Notes under the pieces: generated by a model
What the model saw: the letters and a program-made list of their open reading frames with translations, nothing else
What the model was told of the DNA's origin: nothing
Databases searched by the model: none
Position numbers and translations under genes: made by a program
Shown here: piece after piece, positions 1 through 6,700 of the stretch
Layout of the letters: each line of letters begins with the position of its first letter
Position numbering within the stretch: position 1 is the first letter of the stretch
Origin: Propionibacteriaceae bacterium
GTDB lineage: Bacteria; Actinomycetota; Actinomycetes; Propionibacteriales; Propionibacteriaceae
Reading direction: 5' to 3'
Length of the DNA: 7,123 nucleotides
NCBI GenBank assembly: GCA_031262845.1
Contig: JAISGZ010000030.1
Span: 1 to 7,123 of the forward strand

Positions 1-53
1 TTTAGAGTCCCTGAGATCGTGAAACTGACGGCACCGGCGCCTTCGCGATGACC

Positions 54-60
54 GGAAGAA
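54..60 (+). promoter_or_regulatory. ribosome binding site that favours the ATG at 66
   Basis: The purine-rich GGAAGAA ends 5 to 7 bases before the ATG at 66, the usual distance for a Shine-Dalgarno sequence. The upstream in-frame ATG at 48 has only CGGCGCCTTCGCG before it, which does not resemble a ribosome binding site. This is the main reason for starting the ABC-F gene at 66. Against this, the ATG at 48 overlaps a TGA (ATGA) in the frame that is open from the window edge, so a translationally coupled start at 48 remains possible. Confidence 0.5.
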
Positions 61-65
61 CTCAC

Positions 66-1652
66 ATGCCTCAATCACCATCATCAGTCGTCTTAAGCGA
101 CCTCCACTTCACCTGGCCCGATGGGTCGATCGTCTTCGACGGTCTGGACGCAGCCTTCACCCCCGGCCGCTCCAGCCTGATCGGAGACAACGGTTCCGGA
201 AAATCAACCTTGTTGCGGCTGATAGCCGGTCAGTTGAAACCCACCGCTGGACGGATCAGCGTCACCGGTGAGGTGGCGTATCTGCCCCAAAACCTGACCC
301 TGAACACCGACCTGTCGGTGGCAGAACTACTGGGTGTGGCGGACCGATTGGCCGCTTGGCACACCATCTGTGCCGGGGAGGGCACACCAGCCGACTACGA
401 GACGCTGGACGATGACTGGGATATCGAAGTCCAGACGGCCACCGCAGTGGCTCAAGCCGGTTTGCCCGGTCTCGACCTCGATCGGACAGTGGGCACGCTG
501 TCAGGTGGGGAAGTCATGTTGCTGGCAGTCAGCGCCATGGCGCTACGAGCCAGCCTGACATCCGGAGCAATCACTTTGCTCGACGAACCCACCAACAATC
601 TGGACCAGGCAGGCCGGAAACGGGTCGCAGAGTTGGTGACCGGGTGGCCCGGAACGCTCATCATCGTCAGCCACGACCGTGACCTGTTGGAGGTAGTTGA
701 TCAGACCTACGAACTGAGCCAAGGCGCCCTGACCAGCTATGGCGGCGGTTTTGCGTTCTACCAGCAACAACGAGAGCTGGCTCAGCAGGCGGTGGTTCAA
801 CAAGTCCGGAGTGCTCAACAGGATTTGCGGCAGTTGCAACGGCGTCAACGAGAATCGGTGCAACGTCAGGCCAAACGGTCGCGGACCGCACAACGACGGT
901 CGGTTGACGCCGGATTGCCAAAAATTCTCCGGGGCGCACGCCAGCGAGCCGCGGAGAACACCACTGGCCGGATCAAAACCCTGTTTGACGACCGGCTCGA
1001 CCAGGCGACGGCAGTACTCCAAGCGGCCGAGAGTCAACTGCGAGAGGAAGCTGCCATCACGATCGACCTGCCCGATCCCCAGGTGCCCCAAGGGCGTCAG
1101 ATCGCTGAGATCGGCGGCCACCTGATACGCGGACCCGAACGCGTCGGTCTGATCGGCCCGAATGGGGCTGGTAAGACAACGCTGATTGAGGATTTGCTGG
1201 CCGGGCGGTCGGGCCGGTTGTTGACGGAACCGGTGGGCTATTTGCCGCAGCGACTGGATGGCTTGAACGAGGCGGCGTCCACGCTCGACAACCTGAAGAC
1301 GGTGGCCCCCGAGGTGCCGCCAGGGGTCATCCGCCAACGGTTGGCCCAGCTAGGCCTGCGGGGCGGTGACGTCTTTCGGCCGGTCCGTGAGCTTTCCGGG
1401 GGCGAGCGGTTCCGGGCGGCTTTAGCCCGTCTGCTGCTGGCTGACCCACCCAACCAACTGCTCATCCTGGATGAGCCGACCAACAACCTGGATCTTCACT
1501 CGATTGAACAATTGACGATGGCTTTGCGGTCCTACCACGGCGCCCTGTTGATCGCCAGCCACGACCAGCGCTTCCTTGACGATGTGGGGCTGGACACCGT
1601 GGTTGAGCTGACCCTTGATCCAACCGCTCGTGGGCGGCCGAACGGAAACTGA
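66..1652 (+). CDS. ABC-F family ATPase (two fused ABC cassettes, no membrane domain)
   Basis: This is a complete 528-residue soluble protein with two ATP-binding cassettes and no transmembrane segment, the ABC-F layout. ABC-F proteins bind the ribosome and act in translation or, in some members, in antibiotic resistance. Numbered from the ATG at 66, cassette 1 has Walker A GDNGSGKST (about 40-48), signature LSGGE (145-149), Walker B LLDEPTNNLD with catalytic Glu174, and switch His203. A basic, Gln/Arg-rich helical linker follows (about 225-325). Cassette 2 has Walker A GPNGAGKTT (364-372), LSGGE (443-447), LLILDEPTNNLD with Glu470, and His499. All catalytic residues are present, so the protein should be active. 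The opening MPQSPSSVVLSDL resembles the start of actinobacterial homologues as I remember them, which supports start 66 over the ATG at 48. The stretch before the second Walker A looks short. No sequence feature distinguishes a resistance member from a housekeeping one. No promoter is visible in the 47 bases upstream. Confidence 0.93.
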   Translation: MPQSPSSVVLSDLHFTWPDGSIVFDGLDAAFTPGRSSLIGDNGSGKSTLLRLIAGQLKPTAGRISVTGEVAYLPQNLTLNTDLSVAELLGVADRLAAWHTICAGEGTPADYETLDDDWDIEVQTATAVAQAGLPGLDLDRTVGTLSGGEVMLLAVSAMALRASLTSGAITLLDEPTNNLDQAGRKRVAELVTGWPGTLIIVSHDRDLLEVVDQTYELSQGALTSYGGGFAFYQQQRELAQQAVVQQVRSAQQDLRQLQRRQRESVQRQAKRSRTAQRRSVDAGLPKILRGARQRAAENTTGRIKTLFDDRLDQATAVLQAAESQLREEAAITIDLPDPQVPQGRQIAEIGGHLIRGPERVGLIGPNGAGKTTLIEDLLAGRSGRLLTEPVGYLPQRLDGLNEAASTLDNLKTVAPEVPPGVIRQRLAQLGLRGGDVFRPVRELSGGERFRAALARLLLADPPNQLLILDEPTNNLDLHSIEQLTMALRSYHGALLIASHDQRFLDDVGLDTVVELTLDPTARGRPNGN

Positions 1653-1723
1653 CGGGCCCGTATCGACCGCCTGCTGCCGGACGACGTCGAAAAATCACCA
1701 GACTTCCTCAAACGCAACGCGTT

Positions 1724-1735
1724 TCTGCGCGCAGA
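1724..1735. repeat. 12-bp perfect palindrome TCTGCGCGCAGA
   Basis: TCTGCGCGCAGA is its own reverse complement over 12 bases. It directly follows an 8-bp palindrome AACGCGTT (1716-1723). As RNA it could form only a four-pair stem with a CGCG loop and no following U-run, so it is a poor terminator. It could be a dimeric protein binding site or chance in a GC-rich stretch. Confidence 0.45.
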
Positions 1736-1873
1736 CCCAATCTAAGTCACGGGTACACAATCAGTGAGTCGCGTCGGAAGGTTCAGAACTCATTCGGAGT
1801 CCCCCTAACCCACCATTTACAGGATGCTCCCGAACGTGCGGCCTGATTGTTCCTTCAACGATCTCTGCCGACA

Positions 1874-1892
1874 CTTGACTGAGAGAGTCAGG
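1874..1892. repeat. short inverted repeat (TGACT-GAGAG-AGTCA core)
   Basis: TGACT (1876-1880) and AGTCA (1886-1890) are perfect reverse complements around a GAGAG spacer. With a G:U pair and one more C:G pair, the stem extends to 1874-1892. It lies about 85-100 bp upstream of the candidate abiE -10 element. A terminator is unlikely because no U-tract follows. It may be a regulatory site or chance. Confidence 0.35.
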
Positions 1893-1914
1893 TTGAGCGT
1901 TGCTTCCGACTGTT

Positions 1915-1989
1915 ACTTTGATCGCGGATTACTTTATATCCTGCGAGAAGAGGTAGTGTTTTCCATGAGTATTCTGCTAGAATCAAAGT
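1915..1989. promoter_or_regulatory. candidate AbiEi operator: 8-bp inverted repeat bracketing the promoter
   Basis: ACTTTGAT (1915-1922) and ATCAAAGT (1982-1989) form a perfect 8-bp inverted repeat. The right arm overlaps the end of the -10 element and the expected transcription start. A related ACTTTATA lies at 1931-1938, and TTACTTT occurs at both 1913-1919 and 1929-1935. In characterised AbiE systems the AbiEi antitoxin represses its own operon by binding inverted repeats in the promoter. Assigning these repeats that role is inference from position and symmetry. Confidence 0.4.
1975..1983 (+). promoter_or_regulatory. candidate extended -10 promoter for the abiE operon
   Basis: TGCTAGAAT contains an extended -10 TG, one base, then TAGAAT, five of six matches to the TATAAT consensus. 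No good -35 hexamer lies 16-18 bases upstream (the sequence there is around TAGTGTTT), which fits an extended -10 promoter or one that is weak. Transcription would start near 1990, leaving a leader of only about 15 bases that still includes the full ribosome binding site. Confidence 0.45.
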
Positions 1990-1992
1990 TTT

Positions 1993-2000
1993 AAAGGAGG
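1993..2000 (+). promoter_or_regulatory. strong ribosome binding site fixing the abiEi start
   Basis: AAAGGAGG is a near-perfect Shine-Dalgarno sequence. It ends five bases before the GTG at 2006, which is good spacing. An earlier in-frame GTG at 2000 shares its first base with the last G of this element, so it cannot be served by it. This decides the start at 2006. Confidence 0.8.
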
Positions 2001-2005
2001 TGCTC

Positions 2006-2761
2006 GTGCGCTATTACGCCGACCTGCTAAAGCTGCGTTGCTTCACCAAAGCCGACGTGACCGCGCTCACCGGCAGCAGTACGGCAGCCAGCCAACTGCT
2101 GACCGAGTATCACAAACGCGGCTACGTCGATCAGGTGCGGCGCGGACTATGGGTGACACTCGGCCTCGACGACAAGCAACCAGTCGCTTCCCGCTACCAG
2201 ATCGCCTGCGCTGTCACTCCCGAAGCGTACGTCTCCCACCATTCGGCGTTCGAATTCCATGGCTATGCCAATCAGGTCAACTACGAAGTTTGTGTCACCA
2301 GCGCCACCCGGTTCACGCCCTTCGAATACGATGACGTGACCTACCGCTGGCTCGCCCCACGCATCAGAACCGGAACCGTGCCTGCCCAGCCCGGCGTATT
2401 GGTTACCGATCTAGAGCGGACCGTCCTCGACTCGATCAACGACTTGGAAAAGATCGGTGGACTGAGCGAACTGTTAGCCAGCCTAGAAATGCTGCCGTAT
2501 CTGGACGGGGCAAAACTGCTGCCCTACCTGGGCCGCTACGACAAAAACGTCCTCTATCAGAAGACCGGATACCTGCTGTCGCAATTCAACCAAACCCTGC
2601 GCCTACCCGAGTCCTTTTTCGCCCAATGCCACGCCCACGTCGGCAAATCGGTCCGCTACCTGGACCAGGACCTACCCGACGGCGACAAGACCTATGACCC
2701 GTACTGGCAACTGGTCGTCCCCCACCGTCCGATGGCGGCCCTAACGCAAGGAATCAGCTGA
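2006..2761 (+). CDS. abiEi: AbiEi family antitoxin / autorepressor (type IV toxin-antitoxin)
   Basis: A 251-residue protein starting at GTG 2006 behind a strong ribosome binding site. Residues about 4-52 read as a winged helix-turn-helix domain: a FTKADVTALTG helix pair, a recognition helix around 26-37, and a basic wing QVRRGLWV (43-50). The central and C-terminal parts carry landmarks of AbiEi proteins: YVSHHSAFEFHGY (75-87), a strand-rich segment, and TDLERTVLDSI (134-144), followed by helices. In this family the antitoxin neutralises the AbiEii nucleotidyltransferase without a stable complex (type IV) and represses the operon through its winged helix. The length is normal and nothing appears truncated. 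The toxin gene begins one base after the stop, so the two are co-transcribed and probably translationally coupled. The promoter and candidate operator lie just upstream. The family call rests on motif memory and on the adjacent AbiEii. Confidence 0.88.
   Translation: MRYYADLLKLRCFTKADVTALTGSSTAASQLLTEYHKRGYVDQVRRGLWVTLGLDDKQPVASRYQIACAVTPEAYVSHHSAFEFHGYANQVNYEVCVTSATRFTPFEYDDVTYRWLAPRIRTGTVPAQPGVLVTDLERTVLDSINDLEKIGGLSELLASLEMLPYLDGAKLLPYLGRYDKNVLYQKTGYLLSQFNQTLRLPESFFAQCHAHVGKSVRYLDQDLPDGDKTYDPYWQLVVPHRPMAALTQGIS
2748..2753 (+). promoter_or_regulatory. ribosome binding site of abiEii inside the abiEi end
   Basis: AAGGAA lies within the last codons of abiEi, nine bases before the ATG at 2763. 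The toxin can therefore be loaded independently as well as by ribosomes finishing abiEi, whose stop is one base before the ATG. Confidence 0.6.
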
Positions 2762-2762
2762 C

Positions 2763-3719
2763 ATGACTTCTTTTGATAAGACTGAACTCGGAATTAGGGC
2801 GAAGGACCTGGGCTTCATCCGTGACACTTTGGAGAAGGTACTGCGTCTCAACGAGATTCTCAGCTTCATAAATTCCGACCCTCTGTTAGCTCAAACACTG
2901 GCTCTCAAAGGCGGCACCGCAATCAACCTAACGGTGTTCGACCTGCCTCGGCTTTCAGTGGATATCGACCTGGACTATTGCCGCAATGATTCTCTGGAAG
3001 AGATGACCGCCAACCGGAAACAGATCACCGAGGTCCTTGGCCGCTATCTAGTGAGTGCCGGCTATCACCCATCCAGTAAAACCCGCGAACACCACTCACT
3101 GGACGGCATGGTCTGGGCCTACACGAACGCAGCGGGCGTCAACGACAACATCAAGGTTGAGATCAACTACTCAATGCGAGCCCATCTCTTCCCCACCGAA
3201 CAGCGTCAGATCATGCTGCCCAGTTCGGGAACCGTCACGACGCTCGCGCCCGTAGAAATCTTTGCCTCGAAAATCGTCGCCTTGCTGACCAGAGCTGCGG
3301 CCCGTGACCTGTATGACATTGACCGAATGGTTCAGACCGACCTGTTCGCCGGAGACTTGGACCAGCTACGGAGCAGTGTGGTGTTCTATCTGGCGGTCGG
3401 TACGGACGTTGTGCCCGATCCGACAGATTTCTCACGACTTCACGCACTCACCCCACGCAAAATCCGCACCGATCTACAGCCCGTGCTACGAAAACGAGAC
3501 TGGTTCGACCTTTCCGCAGCTCAACACCGAGTAACCGATTTTCTAGCCTCGCTACTCCAGTTGAATGCCTCCGAACAAAAGTTCATCGACGCCTTCAACA
3601 ACGGCGAGTGGAAACCCGAACTCATTCTTCGCGACGAAGCACTTAGCCGCGTTGCCAACCATCCGATGGCAGTCTGGAAATTGGAGCTTAAGCAGGGTTT
3701 ACCCACCTCATCTGATTAG
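2763..3719 (+). CDS. abiEii: AbiEii family nucleotidyltransferase toxin (DUF1814)
   Basis: A complete 318-residue cytoplasmic protein with the four conserved AbiEii motifs of the DNA polymerase beta-like nucleotidyltransferase fold. Motif I is KGGTAINL (Lys49, Gly50-Thr52). Motif II is RLSVDIDLDY with the metal-binding pair Asp67 and Asp69. Motif III is IKVEINYS (about 130-137). Motif IV is EIFASKIVALLTRAAARDLYDI, with Lys170, Arg181, Asp182 and Asp185. All catalytic positions are intact, so the toxin is probably functional. AbiEii toxins block growth; related enzymes such as mycobacterial MenT add nucleotides to tRNA acceptor ends, so a tRNA target is plausible but not shown. The C-terminal region, including LTPRKIRTDLQPVLRK and the tail NHPMAVWKLE, matches the usual end of the family, so the protein is full length. 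It is the second gene of the operon with abiEi and is convergent with the large NTPase gene downstream. Confidence 0.93.
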   Translation: MTSFDKTELGIRAKDLGFIRDTLEKVLRLNEILSFINSDPLLAQTLALKGGTAINLTVFDLPRLSVDIDLDYCRNDSLEEMTANRKQITEVLGRYLVSAGYHPSSKTREHHSLDGMVWAYTNAAGVNDNIKVEINYSMRAHLFPTEQRQIMLPSSGTVTTLAPVEIFASKIVALLTRAAARDLYDIDRMVQTDLFAGDLDQLRSSVVFYLAVGTDVVPDPTDFSRLHALTPRKIRTDLQPVLRKRDWFDLSAAQHRVTDFLASLLQLNASEQKFIDAFNNGEWKPELILRDEALSRVANHPMAVWKLELKQGLPTSSD

Positions 3720-3772
3720 ACCGCGAATCCACCCGATTTAGCCTTCAGCGGCCAGTTTCATTTCATGTCTCT
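3720..3772. other. convergent intergenic gap without a clear terminator
   Basis: These 53 bases separate the stops of abiEii (+) and the large NTPase gene (-). The best hairpin I find is a three-pair GCC/GGC stem near 3741-3752, with no U-tract next to it in either direction. No convincing intrinsic terminator is visible for either gene, so transcripts may run into each other or end by another mechanism. Confidence 0.5.
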
Positions 3773-6700
3773 CTACTTTTGTTTCTTATTCACTTTGGTT
3801 ATCTCGCCGGAAGAGTGGTAGGGGCTAACGATTCCTTCGCGTGCGAGGCGTTCCAGTAACGCTTGATCAGCTTCCGTGTTCGAAATTTTCGGCCTTTCAC
3901 GACCTTTTTCGGTGAGTTTCTTATACTCACCACCCATTGTTCCCAAGATCGTGAGTAATTGATCCAGACCTATCGTCTCCAACTGAGGTTCAAGCAGCTG
4001 CACGATGTCGTGCCTTGGGTAGTTACTTATTTGTGCCAGCCTCTGGATAACTTCATCCGGAAGAGTAGATTTACGCTTAATAGCGAAACGAGCGAGTGAC
4101 CTTAGGCTTTCATCTTCTAATCCTTCAGAATAGTCGGCGGCTTGCTCGACAATAACTTCCTTTATTTCTGAATCAATCGTTTCGTCGTCCAGTATTGCCT
4201 TCAGGTCAGGCCGCACCAGCTCCGGCTTCATGTAGCTCTTGAATTTCTTCGACTCTTGAATAAATGCTCTCTTCGTTACCCAGTCCATCGACTTGAGTCG
4301 TTCGTAAGATTTAACATCATCGTCAATGATGTCATTGCTAAGCAACAACGCAAAGAACTCGCCTTGCTCTGGTTCGACGCTACTAACATCGAGATACGTG
4401 CCGAGATTCAAGCATGCCACTAACCCCACCCGCATAGTCGAGGAGGGGATGTGCTCTTTCGCGGCCAAAAGCGCTACGGCTAGCTGAACTTTCTGCGTTT
4501 CATCAGCCCCATCAACATCGGTAATTGTTTTGGCATCGACAAGCAGATTCGCGAGGTAAACATCAATAAATCCGTAAACATCGAAATAACGACTAACATT
4601 GTTGAACGTCGCCGGAAAACGTCGATCCGCTGCTAAAGCCGACCAAGCCCACTTCGAGACTTCTTCGAGATCGGAAATTTTGCAGTTACGCCCAGCAAAC
4701 TTAACGACATCTCCACAGTGGGATGCGTCATGTTCTAATACGTTTTCGATCACGGTGATGAATTGATCATTCTTATTGACCGTCGCCGACTTGCCAATAG
4801 AATCCAGATAATCAGGCAACTTACTCAACACATATTCATACACCGTCGGATTGGCCAAAGAAATGGCATCAAGCGCCACAGTTTCTGGGTTATCAATAGC
4901 AATAGTGAGATTCTCGTGCGTGATCTGGTAGAGGTTGCGTGAAACAAATGACAAGCAAACTTGAGGACTCAGCGGCTTAAGACGAGGCACCGTGATGTTA
5001 GCGTCAGTGAAGACCAAACCGATCCGTTCCGCTTGTTCTGCAGTTGTGTTAGAGGTCAAAGACGTGAATTGAGTATAATTTGACGCTAAGTATTCTGACA
5101 GAGCATCGCTTGTTTGCTGTTTGGTCTCAGTCAAGTTATTCAATGCCGAGTTCGTCAACTCCAGTAACGAGGCATCGTCCAAGTTATCTTGGCTAACGAG
5201 ACGCACTAGAGCTTGAGGTGAGAAAGATTCAAATCGCTCAACGAATTTTAAACGCTGCTCCCCTGCAGCGAGATACGCCCCGAAAAACTCCTTTTGTCTT
5301 TCTCCGAAACCGACCAGGGAACGAATCACGACGTCGGCTTTATCCACATCGGCAGTGAGAAGATGGTCGAGAACGGCGATCTTGTAAAGTGATGGTTCCC
5401 CTAGAGCGTTACCTCGCTCACGGATCACAGCGTCAACGTCGTCTGCACTTAGCTCAAAGTACTCATCCATCTGGTCTCGATCGACGTGATGAATGATGAA
5501 GTTCATTGCTGCCGCGCTCACACGATCACCGTGAAATATCGATGTGTACAGAGTGAAATTGCGGTCTACATAACCAGACCGGACAAGTTCATAGGCTAGA
5601 CCAGGCCCAAGACGATCTCTAGCAATTTCTTGAAACGATTGCTCATCCTCTTCGAGGAGGACAAGGAACTTCGGATTGTCAACAAGGTCATCAAAGTCGG
5701 CACTTCGCAGAAATACCATCTCAGCCTGTTTCCTGTCAATTTGTTCAGCCCAGGCTTCAAGATCTGTTTCATCCCAGCTTTTAGCGTCTAACGGATCATC
5801 AAGAGCGGAGCTAAGGCTGGACCGAGAAAACTCTAACCCATGCCCTGTTGTCATTTGCTGAGTAATCACTGGATTCCCGTCAGCAGAGGTGAAGGATTTC
5901 CAGAAATCCACGCTGCATAAATGTGCGTCAGATATTGGAGAGCTATCGTACGAGAGGCTAATCTTGTTCGCCACTCTCTTACCAAGCGGCGACGCGGAAA
6001 TCGCTGTCCTCTCAATATGAGCAAGTAGCAAATCACCAAGGCGAGCGCTACGCTTTTCCATAACCTTCATTCGTTCGAGCTGATAGTAGCGGTCACTGCA
6101 TTCTCTCTCCAGCTTCTTCAAGTTAGCAGCAACCAATTCGCGGCTGATTCTGTAAAGATCATCAAGCTTGCTGGCACCAAGCCGGATTGATTCAAAGTCC
6201 GTCAGGTGCGTGTTTTTATAAAGCATCATCGCGAACAGTCCAGACTCATTTAGGTCAAGTTGTTTTCCGCCGCCAGAGATGATCTGGTCACGAAACACGA
6301 TGAACTCGTTACGGACATTTTTCAGTAGCCGCATATCAGGAACGTACTGTGCAACTAGATCCAGCAATTCCTGGTCAATATGGTGTTCTATTTTTCCAAA
6401 AAGCTGTTGCACCAGATCGCGGGCATTACTGTGTGTAATAAAAGGGACTACCGGAATGACGAGATCAAAGAACTTTGTTCGGTTAGCGCACATTGCATCG
6501 GCCATCGCCGGATCATCCGTCTCCAAAATCTCAACTTTACGACCTTCAGCTTCTAGCCTGATACGGTCAAAGATACTATCCTTAATGGCATAGATGAATC
6601 GAATTGCCCTTTTGATCTGTGGCGAAGCATTGAGTAGGGTGTTCAGCGCCCTAAGCGTCTCAAATATATGAGAGTCATTGAATCGGTCGATGTCCTCGAA

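Larger units (their letters stand above)
1653..1999. other. intergenic region upstream of the abiE operon
   Basis: This 347-bp stretch has no gene I can support. Its first 93 bases stay open in the ABC-F frame after the TGA, up to a TAA at 1743-1745. They read as a charged, coding-like peptide (RIDRLLPDDVEKSPDFL...), possibly the decayed end of another gene. From about 1746 onward the composition is more mixed and AT-richer. That part contains a small hairpin near 1874-1892, repeated ACTTT elements and the candidate abiE promoter. A 56-codon ATG frame (1824-1994) exists but has no ribosome binding site and overlaps the promoter. I see no intrinsic terminator with a U-tract for the ABC-F gene. 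Confidence 0.6.

Noticed and set aside
543..1337. 264-codon open frame on the minus strand
   Set aside because: It lies wholly inside the ABC-F gene, whose motifs are all intact. The translation is Leu/Gln/Arg-rich with no recognisable domain. It is a shadow of GC-rich coding DNA.
1746..1830. Possible tRNA fragment or attachment site (GGTTCAGAAC...GGAGTCCCCC)
   Set aside because: There is no cloverleaf, no CCA end and no matching repeat elsewhere in the window. The T-arm resemblance is superficial.
1875..1903. TTGACT at 1875-1880 as a -35 box
   Set aside because: The hexamer is good, but no -10-like sequence lies 16-18 bases downstream (the bases there are near CGTTGC).
1824..1994. 56-codon ATG frame before abiEi, ending at the abiEi ribosome binding site
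   Set aside because: It has no Shine-Dalgarno sequence (only AGG touching the ATG), shows no familiar protein pattern, and overlaps the candidate promoter and operator arms. A leader peptide cannot be fully excluded but nothing supports it.
2000..2005. GTG at 2000 as the abiEi start
   Set aside because: Its G is the last base of the AAAGGAGG ribosome binding site, so that element cannot position a ribosome there. GTG 2006 has proper spacing.
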